Below, in pieces: positions 32,483 to 45,454 of a DNA stretch of 64,000 bases. Source of the DNA: Colocasia esculenta (Eukaryota; Streptophyta; Magnoliopsida; Alismatales; Araceae); assembly GCA_014218235.1 (NCBI GenBank), contig CM024760.1:143111245-143175244 (forward strand), in the 5' to 3' direction. The number at the start of each line of letters is the position of its first letter. The stretch's first letter is position 1. The notes below the pieces were generated by a model that saw only the letters and a list, made by a program, of their open reading frames with translations, did not search any database and had not been told where the DNA came from. Made by a program: the position numbers and the translations under genes.

Positions 32483-34360
32483 TGTAGATCTTGCTTTTTC
32501 TTGTTCTTCCAAACTACGAAATCGCTACAAGGAAAATTAATGGGGAAAGGAAAAGGAAGGGAGGAGCAAAGCTCCTGAATATGATTGTGATCTCCATGTA
32601 CTCGTGGGTACCGAAGGAGGTGCAGTAAATGCAAAAAAGAGATGATCACGAGAAATACCTTTGAGCGAGGAGATTGCGTGGGAGAGAGCGGGTTCGCTTC
32701 TTCTTCTGCGAACATAGCCAGCCATGGTAGAATGCACTTTTCTTGTTGATTACCCTTGCAAGAAACATAAAAAGAGAGGATTAGCCAATGAAACGTGTAG
32801 TATCAATTCTCAAATAAATGAAACAATATAAAGAGCATGGAGATAAAAACACCTTTTTGTGGCTTTTAAACCCCTAGGAAATAAGGTGTAATGTGTGTGC
32901 GCATGCATGCAAATAGTGTTGTGTGTTGATGATGATTAAAAAGAAGAAAAAGATGATAAATATGTGCAGTGAGTGCTCAAGGTGGGAGCTGTGATGGGAT
33001 GATTAAAAGAATAAAAGGAGGATGGCATGTGCATATAATGCTCACGGTGGGAGCATGAAGAGGAGAGGTGCATGAACAATATGAACAAGAAGAAGAGAGG
33101 GAGGTGCTTCCACTTTTTGATGGATGATGATGGCGCAGGAGGATGTTGGAGATCTTGAAGACTTGCAGAGGAGGAGGAGACGATGCTGCTCCTATTGGTT
33201 CAACTGTAGAGATGAGAGGATGGCGTTGATGCTTGAGGCGACAGTCTGGTAGGGCTTCACCTTGAGATGCTCTCTCTCAACTCACTGGTCGTGGGAATTG
33301 TCTAAGGGCTCCAACCTTGGGAAATATGAGACATGGGATGTATACATAGGAGACAAGCTCAAATTTGAGGTGGACAATAATTGTAAATTGTGACAGACAC
33401 AATGGTCGCACATAGAGTTGAAACCTGACGACTCGGGTGGATGCGTTAATGGAATTTCAATTGAAATCAGATTTTGACCCTAAATCGCGACGTACCTTGA
33501 CAACGTGTTTATGAATTTTTAAATTTTGTTTATGGAAACTTGTCAAAAGTTAAATATAGAAATTAGAATCACGACAGAGGCATCGTGCGCGTTTCATAAT
33601 GAGGCAATATGTATTTCCAAAAATGAAATAAGAAAATTATTGAAAAATATAGAAGTTCAAAATCGCGATGTCCATATCCGATGTGTTTAATATCAGACCA
33701 ATTGAAAGCAGACTGGGAATCGATAACAAGAATCACGACAGACTGACACGTCACGTATCACTCCAATCGATACTTGTGTCTTCAATCGGTACCAACTCTA
33801 GTTGGAATAGGCATCAATCACAACAGATAAAGGCGACGACCTGAGTGGTCATGAATTGGTGTTCAACATTCGATGTACGTACAGACACGATGTGGATAAG
33901 ATTAATCAATTAAACCTTCAGCGATCGATGTAGAATTGCGACGGTTTTACCTGATGCATTTTGAATGTTCACCATCAGTCGATGTAAATAGCGACCACTT
34001 TATCCGTCGTGTATTAGGACTTTTGTCCAAATATCTAGCAAGCCAGGAAGTATGAGGGAAAGCATAGGAAATGAGGGGAGAAATGGGAGAAACCCTGAAT
34101 AATTGGGAAAAATACTCTCGCAAGGAAAAAGGAGAGTCATTTGTGGCATTATGTCGTAATTCAAAATTTGCCTGCAATGGTGTCATTTTTAGCGTGTCTA
34201 TAGCTGCCACACCTTGGCGTCTACTTTGCAGGGGAGCAAAGCAGAGAGACACGAAGTGGAGTGTAATGGAGTATAATGGAATGAAAAGGAATGAAGTGTA
34301 ATGTAGTGGAGTGAAGTGGAGAGAACTGAAATGTAGATGCCAAGGTGAAAAAATTAGACA
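32483..34360 (-). repeat. Probable 3' LTR of the Tat-type element (borders approximate)
   Basis: It aligns by eye, in the same order and orientation, with the solo LTR 49902-51543. Shared landmarks are a gtactcgtgggtaccgaagg block near 32600, ccttgcaagaaacataaaaag, cagacacaatggtcgcac near 33400, and CG words at 33400-33990. The left end near tgtagatcttgctttttc resembles the left ends at 49902 and 54280. The right end near tagacaca at 34360 is a guess. No clear polypurine tract was found next to it. Confidence 0.6.
33400..33990. repeat. AATCGCGAC / CGATGT words in the Tat-type LTR
   Basis: Words such as aaatcgcgacg, aatcacgacag, ggcgacgac and cgatgta recur through about 600 bp. The equivalent tract in the solo LTR is 50855-51370. 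Confidence 0.7.
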
Positions 34361-36480
34361 CACATTCAACGTGGTGACACCACCTGATGAGAGTTTCACC
34401 AACTACCAATGAAACCACCTACAAAGGAAGAAGACCAAGAAAACACAATGCTTGGATTGGAAGAAAAGGGTGTGCATGAGGGCACGAAGGGAGATGCATA
34501 CGCAGTACATGAAGGAAAGGTGCCACGTGGGGTACGAAGGAGAGATCAACTTCCAGCGTAGGGGAAGTACCTAAGGACACAATCCGTTAGGTTGCACCAT
34601 TGGGGGGCGTTGCCAAGGTTGATCTGTGGGAGATAAAATACTAATGTAGAGGGATAAATCCAAACACAGGAGTTCAAGGAAATTAGCCTGGAGGCGACAA
34701 CAAAGGGAGTTGGGTACTGGACTCGAAATTGAATATTTCAAAGTACTTGAAGTTGAAGTGAGAATGGTTCTCAAGTTGCATTGGGAGAGTGATTTTCCAC
34801 TGTAATTTCAAATATGCATGTATGCTGGGCTAAAGGGAAAAATAAGGATAAAAGAATAGAAAATAATCAAGGATATATTATTAGGGATGCTGAGTTGAGT
34901 CAGGACACTAGGTTTTCCAGGCGTGGGTCCGTCATCCTCATGTGCAAAGCATAACGACCTGTCCGTACGGCTAAGGATCCTCTGAAATAATCATTATTTT
35001 TTATGAAGGGGAACTCAAATCCCAAATTCCTCAGAGCAATAAGGTCCTTGATATGCTCTAAGGGTAATAACATATAAGCTCATTTAGTTGTTTGTTTAAA
35101 CCATGAGAATAAGTGGACTTGGCCAAATGAGAATATGCTTGCCCTGTGCAGTACCATCAAGATTTTTTTGGATTTTTTAATATATTAAAATTTTTATGGA
35201 GATTTTGAAAATATTTGAATTTTTATGGGATTTTAAAATATTTGAACTTTTTTGGAGTTGGAAAAATATTCATATTTTCCGTTGGATTTTGAAAATATTC
35301 ATCTTGTTTTGTTGATTTTTGGAGACATTGTCATGCCATGGCGACACCAAAGTTATGACAACTAACTGGCAAGGGGTCCTTGTTACCTCCCCTTTCATTA
35401 AAGAATGCCTAGGGTAAAGCGTGCATTTTAAAATGGTGCCCGGTGGCTGACTACTCATGGTTGACTGTGTCACTAACAAAGCTATACCTGAAAAGGCAAC
35501 TTGGTCTGGTAGGGAGAAGGGACGAAATTTTTTGAGATAAGCTTGATAAGGGTTTTGAAGAGTTGGGTTTGACTTCCTTCCTTGGCACCACAGTCAGAAG
35601 ATTTAGTCTCATTCAATATTGGGGGTTTTTGGGATTGATTGATTGACCATTTATTTGTAGGGACATGCATACGACCGGGTTCATTTTGAAGCCCACAGAG
35701 ACTTTGCCACTCTTTGTCATGCCCTATTATATTGATTGACTTTGATTTGATTTGCATGCATATGACCATGTTCATTTTGAATCCTACGGGGACTTTGCCG
35801 CTCTTGACATGCATTTGACTTTGATGTTTATTGGTCATTTGATTGATTGCCCTTTTTGAGACATCCTCTCATCAGGGAGTGCTTCAGGTTGGTTGTCTTC
35901 CCTAGACTATCTCTACTACCCATACTTTGGCTGAATGAGGAGAGAAATAGACGTTCATGCCCTCAAACATGGTCGTGATAGCGACGGTGTCTTCCAGAGC
36001 AATTGGCTTAGGGTGTTGTGAAGTGTGTGAAGGTGCCCATGACAAGGGAAACATTAATAAAAAGTGAGGGAATTTTGGACCCCTGACGCGGAGCTCTCAT
36101 AAACAACAGTGTTGCTATAGCATAACAATATTTATCTTTTTTGGATTTTTGACACTGATAAGCAATATAATAGCTTTCAAAAAATAAGAATTTGGAGGGT
36201 AAAAGAGGATGAATGTCCTGCGTTGGAGCGAGACTCAGAGGATTTGAAGAATGTACAGGACTTCACGAAAATTAAAAAGATAAGTGGGGACTAAAACCCT
36301 GAAAATAGTGGGAGAAAGGGCGAATGCCCAGATTGAATGTAGAAAGGTGAGAAGGATGGGGAGAATTTGAAGACTCCAGGGGTTCCGGAGAGAGCAAAAG
36401 AAGAGGGGTGCGGGGCCCGGTAAAAAGAAAAGAATCTGAAGGGTCCAGAGGGGAGAAAGGGAAAAAAGGACCACGAGGGG
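34361..36480 (-). mobile_element. Tat-type element 3' untranslated region, no gene seen
   Basis: No recognisable protein on either strand. It contains a short run of taatggagtataatggaatg-like units at 34255-34320 and an AT-rich tract of ggattttgaaaatatttg-like units at 35160-35310. Long non-coding 3' regions are usual in this lineage. Confidence 0.55.
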
Positions 36481-36485
36481 TCGAA

Positions 36486-36705
36486 AAGGAGGGTGTGCCG
36501 TGTGGGGCACAAAAATGAGATGTGCCACGTGGGGCCCAGGATGGAGATGTGCCAGGTGAGGCACTACAAAGAGACGTGTCGCGAGGGGCACGGGGAGGAG
36601 ATGTGCCACAAGGGGCACAGTATGGAGGCTGGAAACAGTGGGGTGTGCCACGTGGGGCACGAGAGGAGAATGACGGGAACATAACAATATGCCATGAGGG
36701 CACGG
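36486..36705. repeat. Minisatellite in the 3' region (GTGCCACGTGGGGCAC units)
   Basis: About seven degenerate units near 30 bp are built on gatgtgccacgtggggcac, with a palindromic core (gtgcc...ggcac; cacgtg). ORFs across it, with APRGTS-like repeats on the minus strand, are by-products. Tandem repeats in the 3' untranslated region are characteristic of Tat-lineage elements. Confidence 0.8.
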
Positions 36706-36991
36706 GGTGAAGAATATGGAGTACAAGAAGGGGCGTGATGCCCAGTACAAGATGATGGATCATAAAAAAGGTGGAAATAAAATGCCTCCCGTGGGGAGGG
36801 AATGTGGAGATCTCATGGAAAGGTGCTAAGCAGCACAAAAGAAGATGTAAATGGAGATGAGGGAGGCGAAGGTGGTCCCCTAGTTTTTAACCTTGCCTGG
36901 CATTTGAAGTTCCGCTTGGTAATCGGTATTTGGACCCTCATATACTTCCTCACATATTTTGCCCAGCGTGCTGAGGGTCTAGCTCTTCTAC

Positions 36992-37945
36992 TCACATGAA
37001 TTGGTTGGCTCTCAATAATAGGATTGTTGACCTCCGTCGAAGTTTCAAGTAGCAGTGACAACTCTCTTGGAATATAGTTAAAGGAAAGAGTGGGAGTTCT
37101 ACTTGTAGGGTTGGAAGCAACAAAGGAGGGACCGTCCCCAAAGATTGTAAAATGTTTTGTAGGGAAAGGGGCACGTGCCCTTGGGTAATTGAATGTGCCA
37201 ATGATTTGGCTTTGGAGTGTATGAGCACAATTTTAATAGTTGACCCCTTCACTTGAGTGGGAAGGTTCACGACAACTGTATAAGAGGTCATGAGAGCATG
37301 GAGGGAGAAATTCCCTATGAGTATTTTATATTGAATATGATTGGCAACTGGGACGATTGACATAGTTCCATTTTCAGATGGCCTCTTAATGGCCAAGAAT
37401 GGAGGGGAGGATTTCTGCTCAGTAAATGTGCCCGGTATGTTGACAATGACCGGCATGCATGGGATATATTCTTGAATTTTGAAAAGCATGCCAGGTCCGG
37501 GGCTTCCTTCTTTTGTTGACCTTGCTTGTCTCTCATTAGTCATTTGCACCTGCTGCATTGGATGGGGGTGGATATAGTGGATGGAGTGGTAGGCCGTATG
37601 GCTAGTGGAGGTGTAATGGGTGTGATAGGGAGTACTTGCTCAGGTTGGGTTGCCAATGGTGTTGGTGTAACGGGAGGTGTAATGATGGGTGTAATGGAAG
37701 GAGTAATGGTTGATGGAGGCTTAATAATGGGGAGTTTGGAGATAATGGATGGTAGTGTAGGAGAGGTAGGTAAATGGCGTACGAACATGACCTCAGAAGG
37801 TTCATCATTGTAACACCAATTGGTTTCGTGGATGGGTTCTACATTGACAGCATTAGCCTGAGCAATAGGTTGTGGTGGAGGTGGAGGTTGTTGTGGAGGT
37901 TGTTGACATGGAGGTCGTTGAGGTGGAGGAATGGTAGCTACAACA
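36992..37945 (-). pseudogene. Unrecognised ORF between integrase and 3' LTR
   Basis: On the minus strand an open sense runs from about 37945 through a Pro/Gln-rich stretch (QRPPCQQPPQQPPPPPQP), then a Pro/Ile/Thr-rich low-complexity segment (TPSITPIITPPVTPTP). After a frame change near 37545 it continues as a 188-residue frame to 36992 that includes EYIPCMPVIVNIPGTF. I do not recognise the family and see no convincing transmembrane segment or signal peptide. Its place, downstream of integrase and in the same orientation, is where some plant gypsy elements carry an additional ORF. It may equally be a captured or decayed fragment. Confidence 0.4.
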
Positions 37946-38954
37946 CTTAAAGGGAAAAAAGTTAGTGTAGATCTATTTTTAGCCTCTTGCCTAAAAGATA
38001 TACCTTTCTTGAGATCTGATCAAGAGGCTAGATATAAACGAAATAACATGCTAAATGGAAATATGTACATGTATTTTTTTTATAGGAAAATAAAATATGT
38101 ACATAGTACACCTAATTTTTTGGATATTTTATTTTTGAATTTTTTTATTTTGTTTATTTGTTTGTGTTTTTTATTTTTAGAAAGATAAAATAAAATATGT
38201 ACATATTTATACACCTTCTTTTTTTTTTACTCTAAGACATATGTTCATCACAAGTCAAGGTATAGGGTCTTCATAATCCACTTAATCACACAGCCCATGA
38301 ACAAGGGGATCGTGCTTGACATTGTTGATATTAGAGACTGCCCATAGCCTTCTAGATATTCTTCACTGTGGAAGGTCTTACAAAGCCAAATTGCCCCGAG
38401 GGAGAGAGATTGGAAGAAGTCAGTAGGAAGTCATGTGAGGATTTAGTTCAAACTACTTTTGGTTTCCAAGCCAACATCTCATACCAAAAGGCTCAGTTTT
38501 CAATTGTTTTCAGGGGCACTTTTCTTTATGATTCATTTCATTGGTGAAGGCACATACTATTTGCTACCTCCTTTATTTGGTCAACCTTTTTCTGGGTACG
38601 TACTTTTTGCTACCCTTTTTTGACCTTTTTGACTTTTCCTTGTCAACTAGATTTTGTTTTGGATTTTATCCTCTCTTTTTTTGTGTGTGCCCCCCGTTTG
38701 TTGTAACTTTGTCTTTCAAGTGAGAGTGGGTGGTCCCTTACTTGTAGTCCATCCCTTTCTCCAAACTTGACCAAATAAGAAGAGAAAAGAGGTTATATTG
38801 GCTTGAGACTCATCCAAATGTACTTATGATTTTCAGGCTAATGACCAATGCTCCAACATCGTGGGTGTGTGGAGAGACCCAACCTTGCTATTAGCCAATT
38901 AAAGAGTAGAGTTCCAAACCCATGACATTGACAAGTGATGAATAGACTGACTGA
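37946..38954 (-). mobile_element. Spacer between integrase and extra ORF, T-rich
   Basis: No gene is seen. 38060-38240 is strongly T-rich with runs such as ttttttttttactc, and 38530-38720 is pyrimidine-rich on the + strand (purine-rich in the element's sense). Confidence 0.6.
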
Positions 38955-39864
38955 CTAAGGATAGAATTTTCTGAGGTAAACCACATTCCAAGGATGGGAC
39001 AACTCAACTCCCTCGGCGTCCACTACCTGTAGGCATTCCGATACACTTCTTTGACAATGAAAGGACCTTCCCAATTCTCTTGCAATTTGCTCCTAGAACC
39101 TGGTGCCTTAATCGCCTTGCATTTGAAGACCATTTCTCCCACTTCAAATTTTCTCTCAAGAACTATTTTGGCATAAAAACGTGCAATCCTTTGATGGTAA
39201 ACTTGTGCATGATCGGCTACTATCATTCGCCTTTATTTAAGAGTTCAAGTTGTGCTAGTAAAGCCTCTTGATGTTGACCGGTGTCAAGTTCGGAATCCAA
39301 TTGAACTCTTAGCGAAGGGACAAAGATCTCATATGGGAGTACCACATCTGATCCGTATGTCAAAGAATAGGAGGTTTGCCCTGTGGGAGTTTAGATAGAG
39401 GTGCGGTAAGCTCATAGAGCTTCTACCAAATGATCTAGCTAATCAGCGTTATTGTGAGATTTGCAAGTTTTCTTTATGATTTTGATGAGAGCTTTGTTAG
39501 TTGCTTCCCCTTGTCTATTACCCTGTGGATAATATGGAGATGTATAATGCAAGTTTATACCATATTTACCACACATGTGGCGAAGCTCCTATGAAGTGAA
39601 CTGTGGTCCATTGTCGGTGACGATGTCTCGAGGAACGCCAAATCTTGCAAGGATGTTGCGCTTGATGAACTTGACAACTGTTGAAGCTTTGACCTCTATG
39701 AATGCTTCTGCTTCAGCCCACTTCGTGAAGTACTCAGTGGCGGTCAGAATGAAGGACTTCTTATGGATTTCTCTGGTTCTGTCCTCGAGTGGACCTACCA
39801 CATCGAATGCCCACATGGAAAAAGGCCATGGAGCAATGAGAGTGTGAAGAGAAGAGGAAGGAGC
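38955..39864 (-). pseudogene. Tat-type integrase, catalytic core and C-terminus
   Basis: Read on the minus strand from 39864: the core begins SSSLHTLIAPWPFSMWAFDV (first catalytic Asp in WAFDVVGPL), then TDNGPQFTS (second Asp). It passes through a frame change near 39590 to NKALIKIIKK and a C-terminal region with KFEVGEMVF and ENWEGPFIV at 39226-39023. A frameshift near 39025 precedes the natural end, YP plus TAG, at 38955. Stops and frameshifts make it inactive. The N-terminal part lies beyond the solo LTR, from 41590 upward. Confidence 0.88.
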
Positions 39865-41589
39865 TGTTGAACCACTCTTATATTTTGGTGATAACAAACT
39901 CATGATTAATTAAATATCATAAATATATTTAATATCATGTTTTCATAATAAATATAAATTATGGCACTATCACTTCATGATTTGCACTGGAAAGCCAAAT
40001 CGATTGCTGTTCAATGCATATCGATTACTGACTAAGTGCCACATAGATTACTATACAAATACATCGACTATGGCTCATTTCACTTAAACATCGATTCTGT
40101 TGAACATCGATTTCACTCATATATTGATTTCAGTTCAACATCGACTTCACTTAAACACTGACTTTGTTGAACATCGATTTCAGTTCAACATCAATTTCAT
40201 TGGAACATTGATTTCAGTTGAACACCGACTTCACTTAAACATCGACTTCGTTCAACATCGATTACGTTCACATCGATTATGTTGAACATCGATTTCATTC
40301 AACATCGATTTCTGTTTAAACATCGATTACATACATTCATTACATTGAAACATCAATTTATGTTTAAACATCGATTTCATACATAGATTACATTGAAATA
40401 TCGATTACACTTCAACATCGACTACATACATGCATTACATTGAAACAACGATTACATTGGAACATCGATTGTCTTTCACATCGACTCTATTATACTTAAA
40501 CATCGATTTCCTCTATATTTCAAATGTTTCAAATTGTCTTTGGCGCCCAATGAAAGTTCAAATGTACCTCACATGTCTATCTTATTATTTCTCTATCTGA
40601 ATGAAGATCTTCTTCCTGTCTATCCTTCAGGGTAGGTGAGATATTGTTAGAAGAAATCATGGATTTACACATAAGAAGGTATGGGCTATCTGTCATAAGA
40701 CTTTTCTAGTCTAACATTCTCTTCCATGCATTAAATGTCTGTAGGACTATTCTACTCCTAGTCAAAACATCTTGGACCTACTATTAGCATCTGTTAGACA
40801 CATGAAGATGTCTGTTAGACAGAAGAAGAAGGAAAGGGATGAAGAGAAGATGAGTGATGACTAAGTCTCTAAACGGATTCAGAACTCCAACGGCTATCTC
40901 TCAACGGATTTGTTCAAATATGCTCATATAAAAAGATAAAGCAAGGTTGAAGAACTAGAAGAGAGCTTTCTTGAAGATCATCCAAAGAGTGTACATCCTG
41001 TGAGAAGCCCAACATCATATACACTCAAAAGAAAGAGAGAAAGAGCTAGAGCCCAAGAAGAAGAGTGCAAGCATCATCTGAAGACTTCAAGCTTCGAGCT
41101 CCTTTCCCTCTTCACTCTCTTTGTGCTACAACTGTAATTTTGGGGAGAGTATTTTGACTAAGAGCTTTTGAGTTAGTGTGCATATTGTCCAACTCTCAGT
41201 CAGTTCTTTCTTTTCTAAGAAAGATTTCTGTCCAGTTATAGGACTGTATACAGTGAGCCTCTTCTTGTGTGAAGAGAAGGCCAGTGGGGTTGCTGGCGAT
41301 TTCTGTCCAGCTAGGGGATTGTTCTTAGCACTTCCTTAAGGGAAGAACCTAGCTGGGGTTAGTGTCAGCTGAACCAAGTTGGGGTTTGTTCCAACAGAAC
41401 CGCACTGGGGTTTGTTCTAGGAGGTTAGCTTCTTGACCTATAATAGAAGTGAGTTTTCTCTATTACACACTATCACATTCACTAACCAAAGTTTTTAAGT
41501 TGTGATTTCTATGTTTTAGTTTCAGAATTTCTGTAGCTATTCTATTCACCCCTCTAGATAGCTTGCTGCCAACCGTAAGCGGGCCAACA
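39865..41589 (+). mobile_element. Copia solo LTR (plus orientation) inside integrase
   Basis: It starts tgttgaaccactcttatattttgg style and ends gcgggccaaca. The target duplication is ggagc at 39860-39864 and tgagc at 41590-41594 (4 of 5). Starting termini match copia-0, so it is the same Sirevirus group. The TATA box tataaaaag is at 40927-40935 and the U5 gaccctagaggg-type end is present. No PBS, gag or PPT adjoins it, so it is a solo LTR left by recombination. Confidence 0.92.
40000..40520. repeat. AACATCGATTTC / CATCGATTAC word array in the solo LTR U3
   Basis: About 30 words of the type acatcgatt, with ttcagttgaac or acattgaa linkers, lie upstream of the TATA box. The words share the core atcgatt with the copia-0 array but the linkers are different. 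Confidence 0.9.
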
Positions 41590-42858
41590 TGAGCATGGAT
41601 CTTGTCACAGTGGAGTTGCCATTTAGCACAGTGGCAGACAAAATGAGTGCAATCTTATTCCATGGTAGACCAATAATAGTGTCTTGAAAGCTTTTGAGCA
41701 ATTGCTCTACCATTAACATGGCCACCACATTCACTAGAGTGAGCAGCTTCAACAACATTTTGGGATTCGATCTCATCAAGACAACAGAGATAAACCCCAC
41801 TAAGGATTTCTTGTGATGAATGCCACCAATGATCTTGTAGTGTGCAGAGACATGGTGAATGGCCCATCTATCAGAAGAAGTGGCATATTTAGGGAAGGAT
41901 CCATCTTTGAGATAGTTTTCAATGCTAAAGTATTAGAGATGACCATCATCAAGATCGATTTCTGGCTCTTTTGAAAGTGCATGGATGGAAGGAGACTGGA
42001 GTTGAGAGAACCATGGATCAGCATGAGAAGGAATTCTCAATCTTTGCACAATGATGGTTTCAAAGGATCTTCCTAGCGGAATACGGAGAGAAGAAGCTAG
42101 GGAAGCAAGTGAATCTGCCAGAATATTCTGAGCCCTAGGAGTGTGAACTAAAGAGAGCTTCCTAAACTGCCAGATTACCCTTCCTACCAAATCTTGGTAT
42201 GGTTTCAACTTGGGATCCCAAGTCTGGTACTTTCTACGGGATTGTCGGAGTATCAACTATGAATCTCTAATTTTTCTTAACTCAACTCTGAGCAACAATG
42301 CCATTTTCAACCCAACAAGGAGTGCCTCATATTCGGCCACATTTTTCGTAGCGGGAAAGGTTAGTTGGTAGGCGTACGGAATCACTACCCCTTCCGATGA
42401 GAGGAGGACTGCCCCTATACCACTCCCTTTAGAGTTAAGAGCTCTACCAAAGTAAAGTATCCATGAAGGTTCACCAATAATAATGGCTCCTAACTCATCA
42501 TCTGGAAAGCTTTCATCGACGGGAGAACATAAAGGTAAGGGATGGTGGACCAAATGTTCAGAAATGGCATGCCCCTTGTTCGACTTTTGATTCATGTAGG
42601 TGACATCAAACTGATTAAGAAAACTCTACCACCTCACCAAAAATGTTCAGTCACAACAGGCTTTTCTAGCAAGTATTGAATTGGGTCCATTCGCGCCAGA
42701 AGCTTCACTTTGTGAGCTAGGAAGTAGTGCTTCAACTTTTGGGCGACCCAAACGATGGCCACACATGTCCTTTCCATAGAAGTGTACTTCTTTTCAGCTT
42801 CATTGAACAACTTTGATTGGTAATACGCCGCCCTCTCCTTCTTCTTGTCGTCATATTG
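41590..42858 (-). pseudogene. Tat-type RNase H (end), second RNase H-like domain and integrase zinc finger
   Basis: On the minus strand from 42858: the end of the RT-linked RNase H (KYTSMERTCVAIVWVAQKL, HYFLAHKV), then a second RNase H-like domain from about 42490 (WILYFGRALNSKGSGIGAVL, then NVAEYEALLVGLKMAL). After a frame change near 42256 come NILADSLASLASSL and the integrase HHCC region near 41750-41600 (AAHSSECGGHVNGRAIAQKL, then CHCAKWQLHCDKIH). The archaeal-type second RNase H is known only from Tat-group plant elements among gypsy retrotransposons. Stops and frameshifts are present. Confidence 0.87.
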
Positions 42859-45164
42859 TGTGGCAGAACGCCTCCGCCAAGCCCGTTAAACCGATAACGT
42901 ACTTGATCCGAGTCCGCCTCCCGCGAACGGGCCAAAGCCTCGCAAGGGATACCAAACCACAGTTCGTGTAAACACAAAGGAACACACCACATTTTTATAT
43001 ATAAATCACAAGTTACATAGCCATATTTCCATAAAACTGAAAGAAAGTACAAGAGCCTGGGGCATACCCCGAGGTGCAACTGAAGAAAATAAACAACTAA
43101 CTACACTACACTGCTGGAGCTGCTACTACACAGCTGGAGGTACCGGCCCTGCACCCTACGGCGCGGCTCTGAACTGGACGACGGTCGTGAAACGTCCTCC
43201 TTGCTCTCACCTGTGGGGGTAGGGGTGAGCCTCACTAGTCACTGGCTCAGTAGGGAATTCCCCCAAAATCGAGCAAACCAAAAATCATAGGTACAAAGCA
43301 ATAAACAATACCAACGATTTATAGAACAACTAAGCAGGATATAAAAGCTGTAAAAGTACTCACCGTCTGCCGACTACGAAAAACAACTGTAATAATTAAA
43401 CGGCAAACCAGTATAGGTGTACAAGCTAAAGTAGAGACAGCCAAACACGAGCCACGTGAACTGGTTCGCGACACCAGAAACTGACTCGGACAAGCTAACA
43501 CAGGTCTACCTCTCAGTCTCGCATCCACGGACGAAAGGTCCAGCTGCCGCTCCATGTGAAAAGTCAAGCAACTGTGGAGACCAACCAAACACCACCACCT
43601 GCGGACCACACGGTCACAGGCCCATGCCTGGCACCTCTAGAGATCCTGGCCCAGAACTCTCTAGAGTGAGGCATTGGAAAAGGACTAGCTGGGGTCCAGT
43701 ACGTCTACTGGTGTCCGTACCCCCAACTACGAGCGCGCTACAAGTGACTAAAGACAAACACAAGTGTCACTGTCCCACTGTCGTCTTTCCCTCAGCCGAA
43801 CGTGCAACTCAAACACAAAAGTGAGAGTGTCCAGGTCAAATGACACAGACCTCGACGATACAACACAAGTACCGGGACAAAGCCCCGAGCTAACAGCCTG
43901 GCTCACAAAGAACCTGGGGCACTCAACTGGAGAGGTAACTGTTGCCCAGCTAGCTAGCCCAGAGGGGGGGTGAATGGGTTATTAAAACTTCGATGTTTGA
44001 TTAAAACCTGTTTACTGAAAAGATTGCACAACTAATAACAAGGTTAGAGTTAGAGCAAACAAGACACAATCACAAAAACACAACCACAAGACACAAGGAT
44101 TTTTATCCTGGTTCGGAACTCCTCTCCACAGGAGACCTACGTCCAGTCCCTGAGCAATACCTCAGGATTTTACTACCAAGGGTACAATCCCCCTTAAGGA
44201 TCCTTACACCCAGCCTCAACTGGTCTTCCTTCAACCTGAAGGGTACAACAACCACCCTGAATACTACCAGGTCTTCCTTCGTTCTGAAGGGAACAACAAC
44301 CACCCTGGATACCACCAGGTCTTCCTTCGTCCAGAAGGGAACACAAACTAATCAGAAAAAGAAGTTGTGAAACAGGCTTCAGATTCTAGCTTGACCAGCT
44401 ACAATCTGAAGCTCCTAGGCCCCCGAGAGAGAAAGAGATTTAACAAGGTTTTTCTCTCCAAGGACCACACAGGCTCTTACAAATTTGAGGATTCCTTTTG
44501 AGCACAGAGAGCTAAGAGCTTAGAACCAGGTTTGGAGTGGAGGCTTCGCTCTTCTTCCAAATTCTAAAAATTGTGAGAGATAGACTTTCTTTTTCCTTTA
44601 AGGATCACGCGATGTTTTTCTTCATGCAATTCTTTTCGACTTGAGTCTTCTATATAAACTGCTGATTCAATTCGAACGTTAATGTGTCCGTTGTCTCTTA
44701 TCCTTGTGTACGTTAGACTGGTCACTTAGGAAGCTTCTGATCGTCAGTCTTTTATCCTGGAGTACACGCCAAAGAGATGACATAGAACTTTGTATCTTGT
44801 GTCCAACGTTGTCCAAATGAGTCTTGTCAGATATCTGTAAGCAAATCATCAATAAGTAGAAGACAGCTGGGACTGCTGTCTATTGTTAGTTAAGAGGGAA
44901 CAGATATTGCAGTATATAGCAAAGCTCCTTTCTGTCCAAGAAAAAGTACGTAGACAGAGTAGCATAGAAATGGAAGATATTGTCTGCATGCATGGGAGAT
45001 ACGATCGGAGAGCATTTAATGCATAGCAGTCAACGGACAAGATATGACTTGACTTTTCAACGCTATTAAAAAGCATTATACTGATGCAACAAGAAATTCG
45101 ACAAAAGAATCTTGCTTACTTCATAACTTATGAAATCGTTATGAATTATAGCAAGTCGTTGTGA

Positions 45165-45450
45165 GCTCTAAAGAAATCGTTGCAAGAAATCGTTATGACT
45201 AATAAAGAAGTCTTTGCGCGAAATCGTTATGACTAATAAAGAAGTCGTTGCGCGAATCGTTATGACTAATAAAGAAGTCGTTGCGCGAAATCGTTATGAC
45301 TAATAAAGAAGTCGTTGCGCGAAATCGTTATGACTAATAAAGAAGTCGTTGCGCGAAATCGTTATGACTAACAAAGAAGTTGTTGCGCGAAATCGTTATG
45401 ACTAACAAAGAAGTCGTTGCGCGAAATCGTTATGACTAATAAAGAAGTAA
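45165..45450. repeat. 34-bp tandem repeat array (about 8 units)
   Basis: The unit runs from cgttatgactaataaagaag to tcgttgcgcgaaat. Copies are almost identical; single differences are tctttgcg in the first, a lost base near 45256 and aacaaagaag in two. The array sits in U3 of the copia solo LTR. Confidence 0.95.
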
Positions 45451-45454
45451 AGAA

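Noticed and set aside
36235..36838. 171- and 188-residue ORFs with APRGTS-like repeats
   Set aside because: They translate the minisatellite at 36486-36705 in two overlapping frames.
45165..45450. Regular repeats that look like a CRISPR array
   Set aside because: The units are directly adjoining with no unique spacers, and the context is a plant LTR.
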